64,000 nt of DNA from Actinotalea soli (GTDB lineage Bacteria > Actinomycetota > Actinomycetes > Actinomycetales > Cellulomonadaceae): positions 108,945 through 172,944 of the forward strand of contig NZ_JAGEMK010000007.1 in the NCBI RefSeq assembly GCF_017565425.1, read 5' to 3'. Shown piece after piece: positions 56,961 through 64,000 of the stretch. Each line of letters opens with the position of its first letter. Position 1 is the stretch's first letter. The notes beneath the pieces were generated by a model. It saw nothing but the letters and a program-made list of their open reading frames with translations. It did no database searches and had not been told where the DNA came from. A program made the position numbers and the translations under genes.

Positions 56961-57755
56961 TCAGAGGTCGTAGCTGACCAGCAGCGGGGCGTGGTCGCTC
57001 CAGCGCTCCTCGTACGTGGGGGCACGGTCGACCTCGGCCTTGAGCGCGCGCTCCGCGAGCTCGGGGGTGGCGAGCTGGTAGTCGATGCGCCACCCGGCGT
57101 CGTTCACGTAGGACTGCCCGCGCCAGGACCACCAGGTGTACGGCCCGGGGCCGTCCCCACCGAGACGCCGACCGAGGTCTGCCCACCCGTCGCCGAACCA
57201 GCGGTCGAGGTAGGCACGCTCCTCGGGGAGGAAGCCGGCAGCCTTGAGGTTGCCCTTCCAGTTCTTGATGTCGATGTTCTGGTGGGCGATGTTCACATCT
57301 CCCGCCACCACGACGTCGGCGCCCGAGGCCCGGAGCTCGGCGAGCCGTGCGGTCACGAGCTCGAGGAAGGCGTACTTCTCGTCCATCTTCGGCGTGCCCA
57401 CGGTGCCCGAGTGGATGTACGTCGAGATCACGGTGAGCGTCCCGCCCTCGGGCAGCTCGAGGTCGGCCTCGACCCAGCGACCCGTGTTGACGGGGACACC
57501 CTGGCCGAGCCCGATGCGGATCGCGCTCATGGGCAGCCGCGAGGCGATGGCCACCCCGGCGCGGCCCTTGATCACGGACTCGTCGTGGGCGAGGTGCCAC
57601 TCCTCGGCCGGCAGGAAGTCACCGACCATCTCCTGCGGGGCGCGCACCTCCTGCAGCAGCAGGACGTCGGGCTTGCGGGCCTCGACCCAGTCCCCCATCC
57701 CCCGCCGGAAGGCGGCACGGATTCCGTTCACGTTGGCAGTGGCGATCGTCAGCAC
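56961..57755 (-). CDS. xth: Exodeoxyribonuclease III (AP endonuclease)
   Basis: A 264-residue ExoIII/APE1-family nuclease for base-excision repair. The N-terminal TIATANVNGIRAAF is the family opening; catalytic motifs follow: LLLQEVRA (metal-binding Glu), YIHSGT, VAGDVNIAHQNID (Asp/Asn), and C-terminal WRIDYQLATP and RWSDHAPLLVSYDL (Asp-His pair). A start at GTG 57755 fits family length; a GTG six codons upstream (57773) is equally readable. The 240 bp between this gene and the VOC gene have no gene I can support. Confidence 0.92.
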   Translation of the reverse strand: MLTIATANVNGIRAAFRRGMGDWVEARKPDVLLLQEVRAPQEMVGDFLPAEEWHLAHDESVIKGRAGVAIASRLPMSAIRIGLGQGVPVNTGRWVEADLELPEGGTLTVISTYIHSGTVGTPKMDEKYAFLELVTARLAELRASGADVVVAGDVNIAHQNIDIKNWKGNLKAAGFLPEERAYLDRWFGDGWADLGRRLGGDGPGPYTWWSWRGQSYVNDAGWRIDYQLATPELAERALKAEVDRAPTYEERWSDHAPLLVSYDL

Positions 57756-57910
57756 CCGGCCATCCAACCCCACGCCACCGACACGGCACGAACGACGCGG
57801 TCAGCACCACCCTGACCGCCCACGCCCGAGGTCGATCGGGCACCGCAGGCGATCGGCAGGATCGGGGTCGATCAGGGTCACATCGCGACCACGATCGACC
57901 CCACAATCTC

Positions 57911-57934
57911 GCACGAGCACGAGCACCAGCACGA
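57911..57934 (+). repeat. Short GCACGA tandem repeat
   Basis: Four tandem 6-bp units: GCACGA, GCACGA, GCACCA, GCACGA, in the gap between exoA and the VOC gene. No function is suggested. Confidence 0.7.
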
Positions 57935-58011
57935 GCGAGGCCAGGCGCCCGCCGGCACCACAGGCACCGAAGGGCGCCGACGCCGGACGTCGGACCTGGC
58001 GCGCCGTGTCC

Positions 58012-58368
58012 TCAGCGGGCGGGCTGGGCGAGGACGAACCGGTTGCCGTCCGGGTCCTGGGCGTGCACCACGAGGACGCTGCCGATGTCCTCGACCTCCC
58101 CCGGGGCGCCGCCGAGCTCGGCGAGCCGCTCCCGTGCCACCGCGACGTCGTCCACCGCGAGCATGAAGAGCGGACCGTGGTCGCCCCGATCGATCCCGCG
58201 GGCATGACGGTGACCGTCGAGCACCACGGGGACGGCGTCAGGTCCTGGCGGGTGCAGGTCGTGGATCAGACCCTCGTGGCTGGTCCGGCCGGCCGGCACC
58301 CCAAGGACCGCCGACCAGAAGGCGATCGCCCTGCCCATGTCCGTCACGTGGACGAAGACGCCGGTCAC
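58012..58368 (-). CDS. VOC-family (glyoxalase/dioxygenase-fold) protein
   Basis: A roughly 118-residue VOC protein: VTGVFVHVTDMGRAIAFWSA opens the first beta-alpha-beta unit, and the second ends with VVHAQDPDGNRFVLAQ. The GTG at 58368 fits the fold's first strand; TTG 58413 or GTG 58401 would add 11 to 15 residues. Metal-type residues (HV near the start, the C-terminal ExxF-like end) are only partly evident, so substrate or resistance role cannot be assigned. Confidence 0.8.
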   Translation of the reverse strand: MTGVFVHVTDMGRAIAFWSAVLGVPAGRTSHEGLIHDLHPPGPDAVPVVLDGHRHARGIDRGDHGPLFMLAVDDVAVARERLAELGGAPGEVEDIGSVLVVHAQDPDGNRFVLAQPAR

Positions 58369-58444
58369 ACGGCGCCCCACCCCTGCTGCCTGTGCTGTCA
58401 CGCGAGCATCCAACCGCGCCGCGCCCGCGGCAGCAACGACGGAC

Positions 58445-58927
58445 TCACCCGTCGGCGTACGCGCGCTCCATCGGCTCGATCTCGAGCTTGGTCATGGTGA
58501 GCATCGCGGCCATGGCGCGCCCCACACCCTCGCCGTCGGGCCGGGTCATGATCTCCTCGAGCTGACGCGGGACCACCTGCCAGGACAGCCCGAAGCGGTC
58601 CTTGAGCCAACCGCACTGACCGGGGTCGCCGCCGTCGGCGGTGAGAACCTCCCAGTAGCGGTCGACCTCGTCCTGGTCGTCGCAGGTCAGGTACATGGAG
58701 AAGGCCTCGTCCAACGTCAGGTACGGGCCGGCGTTGATCGCGGTGACCGGCATGCCGTCCAGGGTGAAGTCGACGATGAAGGGCTCCCCCTCGGCACACC
58801 CCGGGACCCCGCCCGGTGGTGCGGGGGTCACGCGGGTCACCTCGGAGTTCGGGATGACGGAGGCGTAGAACTCGGCGGCCTTCTCGGCGCCGCTGTGGAA
58901 CCACAGGTGCGGTCGGACGATGCCCAT
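58445..58927 (-). CDS. VOC-family protein, PhnB/3-demethylubiquinone-methyltransferase-like
   Basis: A 160-residue VOC protein of the PhnB type: HLWFHSGAEKAAEFYASVIP then EPFIVDFTLDGMPVTAINAG, DQDEVDRYWEVLTADGG, QCGWLKDRFGLSWQVVPRQL and a C-terminal RAMAAMLTMTKLEIEPMERA. The ATG at 58927 has GAAGGAGTTCCG upstream. This subgroup's function is unknown. It lies 76 bp from the first VOC gene on the same strand. Confidence 0.87.
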   Translation of the reverse strand: MGIVRPHLWFHSGAEKAAEFYASVIPNSEVTRVTPAPPGGVPGCAEGEPFIVDFTLDGMPVTAINAGPYLTLDEAFSMYLTCDDQDEVDRYWEVLTADGGDPGQCGWLKDRFGLSWQVVPRQLEEIMTRPDGEGVGRAMAAMLTMTKLEIEPMERAYADG

Positions 58928-59136
58928 CGGAACTCCTTCGCTCGTCGGTGCTGTCCTCAGGTCAGACCGCACCCGGTGGCGGAAGTCACCGGGCACCGGC
59001 CGTCCGTCGGGCACGTTGGCATGTCACCCGTTCGGCCGTATCGTGACGTGAGTGTTCGCGCCGACCGAGGGCGAACGATGGGGGCCCGGAGCAGTGCCGC
59101 CACCCCACCGACGACCCCAGGTCGAGGAGTGCCCCC

Positions 59137-60060
59137 ATGACGAGGACCGCGAGCGTGATCGTGCGCGCCAAGGACAAGGCCGACACGATCGGGCTGACCC
59201 TGCGGGCGGTGCGGGAGCAGTCCGTGCCGGTCGAGCTGATCGTCGTCGACTCGGGCTCGACCGACGGCACCCTCGACATCGCCCACGAGCTCGCCGACCA
59301 GGTCATCGAGATGGCGCCCGAGGAGTTCACCTATGGCGGCGCCCTGAACCTCGGCGCGCGCGCAGCGCACGGGACGGTGCACTGTGCGCTCTCGGCCCAC
59401 TCGGTGCCGCACTCCCGCACGTGGGTCGAGGACTCGTTGCGCTACTACGACGATCCCGCCGTCGTCGGCACCAACTACGCCAAGCGCACCCCCGACGGCA
59501 CGCCGCTCGACGGGTACTACCTCCAGCGTCCCGAGGACGCCCTGCGGTACCCGCGCTGGGGCTTCTCCAACCACGGGTCGTCCTGGCGGGCCAGCACCTG
59601 GCGCGAGATGCCCTTCCGCGAGGACCTGGACGCCGCCGAGGACAAGGAGTGGTCGTGGCGCGCGCTGGCCCGCGGCGGCACCATCGCCTTCGCGCCCGAG
59701 CTGCGGGTCAGCGACGGCCACCGGCGCAAGGCTGGCCTCGGAGCCTACGCGCGACGCATCCACAAGGAGCGCACGGCCGTCATCTCGCTCGGCGGGATCG
59801 CCAGACCCACGCTGCGCGACGCCGTGCACGAGTGGTGGTCGCCCGTGCAGCACGCCGACTACCGCCCCGTGGCGCTGCGTCGCCTGAGCCCGTACCGCAT
59901 CGCCGAGATCGCTGCGACGTACCGTGCGGGCCGGACCGCCCCGACCATCCCCTCGGGCATCCACGAGATCAAGGCCCTGGTCCAGCAGGACGGCCCGGAG
60001 GCCGCTCTCGAGGTGGGCCCGGTGCCGGGGACCCGACCCGGTCCGGCCTCCAGGGCCTGA
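59137..60060 (+). CDS. Family 2 glycosyltransferase
   Basis: A 307-residue GT-A glycosyltransferase. VIVRAKDKADTIGLTLRAVR opens the fold, the nucleotide-sugar strand reads ELIVVDSGSTDGTLDIA, and TYGGALNLGARAAHGTVHCA and SNHGSSWRASTWREMPFRED follow; a catalytic-type EDKEWSWRAL segment (ED/EW) is present. GAGGAG precedes the ATG. No membrane helix is seen. A role in decorating a surface polysaccharide is plausible; it stands alone, convergent with folD. Confidence 0.82.
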   Translation: MTRTASVIVRAKDKADTIGLTLRAVREQSVPVELIVVDSGSTDGTLDIAHELADQVIEMAPEEFTYGGALNLGARAAHGTVHCALSAHSVPHSRTWVEDSLRYYDDPAVVGTNYAKRTPDGTPLDGYYLQRPEDALRYPRWGFSNHGSSWRASTWREMPFREDLDAAEDKEWSWRALARGGTIAFAPELRVSDGHRRKAGLGAYARRIHKERTAVISLGGIARPTLRDAVHEWWSPVQHADYRPVALRRLSPYRIAEIAATYRAGRTAPTIPSGIHEIKALVQQDGPEAALEVGPVPGTRPGPASRA

Positions 60061-60107
60061 CAGCGCCCCCCGCTCCCCGGCGTTGAGCGGTCAGCGGCAC
60101 TGAGCGG

Positions 60108-61127
60108 TCAGCCGACGGCGGCCTCCGCGGTGTCGACCACGTTGGCCAGCAGCATCGCGCGGGTCATCGGACCGACCCCGCCCGGGTTGGGCGAGATCCA
60201 GCCCGCGACCTCCCGCACCCCCGGGTCGACGTCGCCCACCAGGCGAGCCCTGCCGGTCGCCTCGTCGACGGTGCGGGACACCCCGACGTCGAGCACGATC
60301 GCTCCGGGCTTGATGTCCTCGGCACGCACGATCCCCGGCACCCCTGCGGCGGCGACGATCACGTCGGCCTCGCGCAGGTGGGCCAGCAGGTCCCGGGTGC
60401 CGGTGTGGGTCAGGGTGACGGTCGCGTTGTGCTCGCGCCGGGTCAGCAGCAGGCCGATCGAGCGACCCACCGTCGTACCGCGACCGAGGACGACGACGTT
60501 GGCGCCGTTGACGCTCAGCCCGTACCGGCCGAGCAGCTCCAGGATCCCGCGCGGGGTGCACGGCAGCGGGGTGTCGATCGGCTCGTTGACCCGCAGCACC
60601 AGGCGCCCGAGGTTGGTCGGGTGCAGGCCGTCGGCGTCCTTGCGCGGGTCGATCCGCTCGAGCACGGCGTTGACGTCCACCCCTCGGGGCAGCGGCAGCT
60701 GGACGATGTAGCCGGTGCACGCCGGGTCGGCGTTGAGGCGGTCGATCGCGGCCTCGACGTCGGCCTGGGTGGCCGTGCCGGGCAGGTCCTCACGGATCGA
60801 GGCGATGCCCACCTCGGCGCAGTCCCGGTGCTTGCCCCCCACGTAGGCGTGCGAGCCCGGGTCGTCCCCGACGAGGATCGTGCCGAGGCCGGGCACGACG
60901 CCGCGTTCACGCAGGGCCGCGACCCGCACGGCCAGCTCGGCCTTGATCGTCGCGGCCGTGGCCTTGCCGTCGAGGATCTGGGCCGTGCCGCTCGGGCTCG
61001 CGGTCTCGGCCGTGCCGACAGCCCCCTGCGGCAGGGCCTCGTCGGTCCCCACGGGCGTGCCGACGTCGGTCAGGCCGGCCCCCTCGTTGCCCTGGTCCGG
61101 CGCCGCGCCCTCGTGCGCCCCGCTCAC
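60108..61127 (-). CDS. folD: Bifunctional methylenetetrahydrofolate dehydrogenase/cyclohydrolase
   Basis: A 339-residue FolD. The core begins near residue 49 ([17 protein letters not shown]); the catalytic Lys-bearing [20 protein letters not shown] and [20 protein letters not shown] are present, the NADP fold has [17 protein letters not shown], and the C-terminal [20 protein letters not shown] is typical. The first about 48 residues are a low-complexity extension not typical of FolD; the ATGA overlap with glyA supports this start. It interconverts one-carbon tetrahydrofolates and is co-transcribed after glyA. Confidence 0.93.
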   Translation of the reverse strand: MSGAHEGAAPDQGNEGAGLTDVGTPVGTDEALPQGAVGTAETASPSGTAQILDGKATAATIKAELAVRVAALRERGVVPGLGTILVGDDPGSHAYVGGKHRDCAEVGIASIREDLPGTATQADVEAAIDRLNADPACTGYIVQLPLPRGVDVNAVLERIDPRKDADGLHPTNLGRLVLRVNEPIDTPLPCTPRGILELLGRYGLSVNGANVVVLGRGTTVGRSIGLLLTRREHNATVTLTHTGTRDLLAHLREADVIVAAAGVPGIVRAEDIKPGAIVLDVGVSRTVDEATGRARLVGDVDPGVREVAGWISPNPGGVGPMTRAMLLANVVDTAEAAVG

Positions 61128-62401
61128 TGGGCGAGCTCGGGGTAGAGCGGGAAGCCGTCGGTGAGCGACTTCACCCGGGCCTTGAGGGCCTCGACGTCGG
61201 CGCCCTGGCCCTGGACCAGGGCGGTGGCGATGATGTCGGCCACCTCGCGGAACTCGCCCTCGCCGAACCCGCGGGTCGCGAGAGCGGGCGTGCCGATGCG
61301 CAGGCCCGAGGTGACGCGGGGCGGGCGCGGGTCGAAGGGCACGGCGTTGCGGTTCACGGTGATGCCGGCCGCGTGGAGCAGGTCCTCGGCCTGCTGGCCG
61401 TCGAGCTCGGAGTGCCGTAGGTCCACGAGCGCGAGGTGGACGTCGGTGCCCCCGGTCAGGACGGAGACGCCCGCGCCCGCGACGTCGGCCGCACCGAGCC
61501 GCTCGGCGATCAGCCGGGCGCCGTCCAGGGTGCGCTGCTGACGCTCCACGAAGCCCTCGGTCGCGGCGATCTTGAAGGCCACGGCCTTGGCCGCGATGAC
61601 GTGCATGAGCGGCCCACCCTGCTGCCCGGGGAACACCGCCGAGTCGATCTTCTTGGCATGCTCCTCACGGGAGAGGATGAAGCCCGAACGCGGGCCGCCG
61701 ATGGTCTTGTGGACGGTCGAGGAGACGACGTCGGCGTAGGGCACCGGGCTCGGGTGCAGACCGGCGGCCACCAGACCGGCGAAGTGCGCCATGTCGACCC
61801 AGAGGGCCGCACCCACCTCGTCGGCGATCGACCGGAAGGCCGCGAAGTCGAGCTGGCGCGGGTAGGCCGACCAGCCCGCGATGATGACGCGCGGCCTGGT
61901 CTCGAGGGCCTTGGCGCGGACGACGTCCATGTCGACCAGGTAGGTCTCGGGGTCCACGCCGTAGGCGGCGACGTCGTACAGCTTGCCCGAGAAGTTGAGC
62001 TTCATGCCATGGGTGAGGTGACCGCCGTGGGCGAGCTCGAGACCCAGGATCGTGTCCCCCGCGTCGGCGAGGGCGTGCAGCACGGCGGCGTTCGCCTGGG
62101 CCCCGGCGTGCGGCTGGACGTTGGCGTGGTCGGCCCCGAACAGGGCCTTGGCGCGGTCCCGGGCGAGGTTCTCCGCGATGTCGACCTGCTCGCAGCCGCC
62201 GTAGTAGCGCTTGCCGGGGTACCCCTCGGCGTACTTGTTGGTGAGGACCGAGCCCTGGGCCTGGAGGATCGCGCGGGGCACGAAGTTCTCGCTCGCGATC
62301 ATCTCGAGGGTGTCGCGCTGGCGGGTCAGCTCGCCGTCCAGGACGGCGGCGATCTCCGGGTCCAGCTCGGACAGGGACTGGTTCATGACGTCGGAGCTCA
62401 T
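61124..62401 (-). CDS. glyA: Serine hydroxymethyltransferase
   Basis: A 425-residue PLP enzyme converting serine and tetrahydrofolate to glycine and methylene-[41 protein letters not shown], and the PLP Lys232 in [12 protein letters not shown] are intact. GGAGAAGCC gives the ATG at 62401. It is translationally coupled to folD (4-bp ATGA overlap), and its leader holds a ZTP riboswitch, linking it to purine/folate status. Confidence 0.95.
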   Translation of the reverse strand: MSSDVMNQSLSELDPEIAAVLDGELTRQRDTLEMIASENFVPRAILQAQGSVLTNKYAEGYPGKRYYGGCEQVDIAENLARDRAKALFGADHANVQPHAGAQANAAVLHALADAGDTILGLELAHGGHLTHGMKLNFSGKLYDVAAYGVDPETYLVDMDVVRAKALETRPRVIIAGWSAYPRQLDFAAFRSIADEVGAALWVDMAHFAGLVAAGLHPSPVPYADVVSSTVHKTIGGPRSGFILSREEHAKKIDSAVFPGQQGGPLMHVIAAKAVAFKIAATEGFVERQQRTLDGARLIAERLGAADVAGAGVSVLTGGTDVHLALVDLRHSELDGQQAEDLLHAAGITVNRNAVPFDPRPPRVTSGLRIGTPALATRGFGEGEFREVADIIATALVQGQGADVEALKARVKSLTDGFPLYPELAQ

Positions 62402-62477
62402 GGCTTCTCCTCGCATCAGCAGTGCGTGTGGGGATCCCGGGATCGGTCCGGGCACACACACGTGGTGTGGTGACCGA

Positions 62478-62556
62478 AGGGCCCAGGCGTACGACCCGAA
62501 GTCTGCTGTGCGTCGCTCCCTGGTGGTGACCCACCCGTTCGCCAGTCGCGACAGGT
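62478..62556 (-). ncRNA. ZTP (pfl) riboswitch in the glyA-folD leader
   Basis: On the minus strand the aptamer starts near 62556 and reads CGCGACTGGCGAACGGGTGG (62550-62531), then GTCACCACCAGGGAGCGACG, a variable linker, and the 3' motif ACGCCTGGGC (62490-62481). These are the conserved halves of the pfl/ZTP aptamer: the GGCG of the first half can pair with the CGCC of the second as the pseudoknot, and the ACCACC-GGGAGCG internal loop is present. ZTP accumulates when 10-formyl-THF is short, matching control of glyA and folD. Expression platform lies in 62402-62478 (hairpins CCCGG/CCGGG and CACAC/GTGTG). Confidence 0.9.
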
Positions 62557-62597
62557 ATCACCCTACCAACCGTTCGCAGGAGCAGACAGGCCTCGGT

Positions 62598-62634
62598 TGG
62601 AGAACGGGAATGGTTATCGTTTATGGTGGCGCTC
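62598..62634 (+). promoter_or_regulatory. Probable leaderless promoter with Zur-like box upstream of AztD-like gene
   Basis: TTGGAG (62598-62603), a 16 to 17-bp spacer, and a TTTATG -10 near 62620-62625 lead directly to the ATG at 62635 with no ribosome site, a leaderless pattern. Between them, AATGGTTATCGTT (62609-62621) resembles the AATGATAATCATT type of Zur site, with three differences. Zinc control would fit the encoded protein. Confidence 0.45.
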
Positions 62635-63936
62635 ATGACACGCAGCCTTCGACACCGCCGCCCCCTCCCCCTGCTCGCCGCCCTCGCCATCCCCGCCCTC
62701 GCCCTGACCGCCTGCTCGACCGAGGCAGAGACCGAGGACACGACCGCCGAGGTCAGCACCGAGGACGAGCACGACGACGAGGACGAGCACGAGGACGAGG
62801 AGGGCTCGGGCCGCGAGGAGGCCGCCACCCAGACCCCTCGCGTCGTGACGGCGTACGACGGCGGGCTGCTCGTCGTCGACGGCCTGACCCTCGAGGTCGT
62901 CGCCGACATCGAGCTGCCGGGCTTCAACCGGCTCAACCCGGCCGGTGACGGTCGCCACGTGCTGGTCTCGACCACCTCGGGCGACGAGGCAGGCTTCCAG
63001 GTCCTCGACATGGGCACCTGGAGCGAGGGCCACGGCGACCACGACCACTACTACACCGCCGAGCCCGAGCTCACCGACGTGGTGTTCTCGGCCGAGACCC
63101 CGGGCCACGCCATCCCGCACGGCGGGGTCACGACCCTGTTCGACGACGCCACGGGCGAGATCACGTTCTTCGACCCGAGCGAGCTCGGCGACGGCATGCC
63201 CGAGGTCGAGACGACGTCGACCCCCGAGGCCCACCACGGCTTCGCCTTCCGCCTCGACGACGGCAGCCTCGTCACCACCATCGGCGACGAGGACTCCCGC
63301 TCGGGCATGCTCGTCACCGACGCCGACGGCACCGAGATCGCCAGCAGCGAGGAGTGCCCCGGCGTGCACGGTGAGGCCGTGGCCGAGGGCGAGGTCGTCA
63401 TCGCCGGCTGCGACGACGGCGTCCTGATCTACGACGGGAGCGAGATCACCAAGGTCGCCAGCCCGCACGAGTACGGCCGCATCGGCAACCAGTTCACCAC
63501 CGCGGACTCGACCATCGCCCTCGGCGACTACAAGCACGACCCCGACCAGGGTCTGGGCCTGCACGAGATCACGCTGATCGACACCGCGGCGAAGACCCTC
63601 CAGGTCATCCACCTGCCCGAGGGCGTCGAGTACACCTTCCGCGACCTGGCCCGTGGCCCCGAGGGCGAGGCCCTCGTGCTCGGCACCGACGGCGCGCTGC
63701 ACGTCCTGGACGAGACGACCGGCGACGTCGTCGCGAGCCACCCGGTGATCGACGCCTGGGAGGTCCCCGAGGAGTGGCAGGCCGCCCACCCGGCGATCAA
63801 GGTGCTCGGCGAGACCGCCTACGTGACCGACCCCGCGAACCAGCAGGTCCACGCGGTCGACATCCCGACCGGCGAGGTCTACCTGACCGGCGACCTCCCG
63901 GCCGCGCCCAACGAGATGGCCGTGGTCACCGGCTGA
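62635..63936 (+). CDS. aztD: AztD-like zinc metallochaperone lipoprotein
   Basis: A 433-residue lipoprotein: signal peptide with lipobox LALTAC (Cys27), an acidic/His stretch (EDEHDDEDEHEDEEG, about 43-57), then a WD/YVTN-like beta-propeller (repeats such as VVTAYDGGLLVVDG and AGFQVLDMGTW, followed by EGHGDHDHYYTAE). Clustered His (GHGDHDH, AIPHGG, EAHHGF) suit zinc binding. This matches AztD, which delivers zinc to the AztC substrate-binding protein of the AztABC importer outside the membrane. The ATG at 62635 is preferred over the codon at 62623 because the promoter appears leaderless there. No aztABC gene is next to it in this window. Confidence 0.82.
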   Translation: MTRSLRHRRPLPLLAALAIPALALTACSTEAETEDTTAEVSTEDEHDDEDEHEDEEGSGREEAATQTPRVVTAYDGGLLVVDGLTLEVVADIELPGFNRLNPAGDGRHVLVSTTSGDEAGFQVLDMGTWSEGHGDHDHYYTAEPELTDVVFSAETPGHAIPHGGVTTLFDDATGEITFFDPSELGDGMPEVETTSTPEAHHGFAFRLDDGSLVTTIGDEDSRSGMLVTDADGTEIASSEECPGVHGEAVAEGEVVIAGCDDGVLIYDGSEITKVASPHEYGRIGNQFTTADSTIALGDYKHDPDQGLGLHEITLIDTAAKTLQVIHLPEGVEYTFRDLARGPEGEALVLGTDGALHVLDETTGDVVASHPVIDAWEVPEEWQAAHPAIKVLGETAYVTDPANQQVHAVDIPTGEVYLTGDLPAAPNEMAVVTG

Positions 63937-63956
63937 CCTGACCAGCCAGGAACCAC

Positions 63957-63998
63957 CGGGCTCGGGGCCCGCACCACACGGTGCGGGCCCCGAGCCCG
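63957..63998 (+). terminator. 19-bp perfect-stem terminator after aztD
   Basis: Arms 63957-63975 and 63980-63998 pair perfectly around the loop ACAC, 21 bp after the aztD stop. The T tract, if any, is beyond the window. It indicates that aztD is the last gene of its transcript. Confidence 0.85.
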
Positions 63999-64000
63999 TC

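Noticed and set aside
60084..60112. 12-bp direct repeat TGAGCGGTCAGC at the folD stop, considered as an attachment site
   Set aside because: No integrase or foreign gene lies beside it, and the copies are only 5 bp apart. It looks like a local duplication.
1..64000. CRISPR arrays, tRNA or rRNA genes
   Set aside because: No regularly spaced repeats of 24-40 bp and no cloverleaf or rRNA-like sequence were noticed on either strand. A dedicated tRNA scan was not possible.

Overview
The window is high-G+C DNA (roughly 70 percent by eye, strong G/C third-position bias) with frequent GTG starts, 4-bp ATGA/GTGA gene overlaps, WhiB, AdnAB-type helicase-nucleases, a mycoredoxin and several actinobacteria-only DUF families. 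This is an Actinomycetota chromosome, most likely a Micrococcales-type organism; genus cannot be fixed from the sequence alone. No rRNA, tRNA or CRISPR array was recognised.

Region 1 (1-23,300) is conserved actinobacterial core. The order UPF0182, PPA1309, PDZ/Lon-like protease, DUF2342 zincin, YgjP-like peptidase, DUF5679, ThiF, whiB7, uvrD2, mrx1, nudC, phosphotransferase, adnB, adnA, DUF3152, TetR, DUF3107, ferritin-like protein, DEAD-box helicase resembles the Mycobacterium tuberculosis Rv3193c-Rv3211 neighbourhood (recalled, not searched). Its best regulatory feature is a complete whiB7 leader: AT-rich/GGTTGTG promoter, about 400-nt leader, uORF and attenuator hairpin.

Region 2 (23,285-41,040) holds marC/PHP, aminopeptidase P, an MgtE-N/CBS protein with DUF1003, a GGDEF protein, mrp, the deoR-galT-galK cluster, and a five-gene operon (Cys-rich lipoprotein, HlyD-like adaptor, ABC ATPase, MacB permease, DUF1648 protein) closed by a strong bidirectional terminator.

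Region 3 (41,100-46,250) looks accessory: a thioredoxin-reductase-like flavoprotein, methyltransferase, XRE-cupin regulator, DUF2306 membrane protein and a NarL-type two-component system.

Region 4 (about 46,357-50,957) is a 4.6-kb integrative element bounded by an exact 15-bp direct repeat. It carries a large serine integrase, a HUH Rep coupled to a small downstream gene, a small HTH protein, clustered GGACTA/TAGTCC boxes at the rep and HTH promoters, and a low-G+C ORC/AAA-like ATPase as cargo. This is the best candidate for an undescribed system.

Region 5 (51,000-64,000) holds two alpha/beta hydrolases, a GNAT, an ArsR-like regulator divergent from an MFS pump, a PadR operon with two HAAS-like membrane proteins and a long palindromic operator, exonuclease III, two VOC proteins, a family-2 glycosyltransferase, glyA-folD under a ZTP riboswitch, and an AztD-like zinc lipoprotein with a probable Zur box, followed by a terminator at the window edge.
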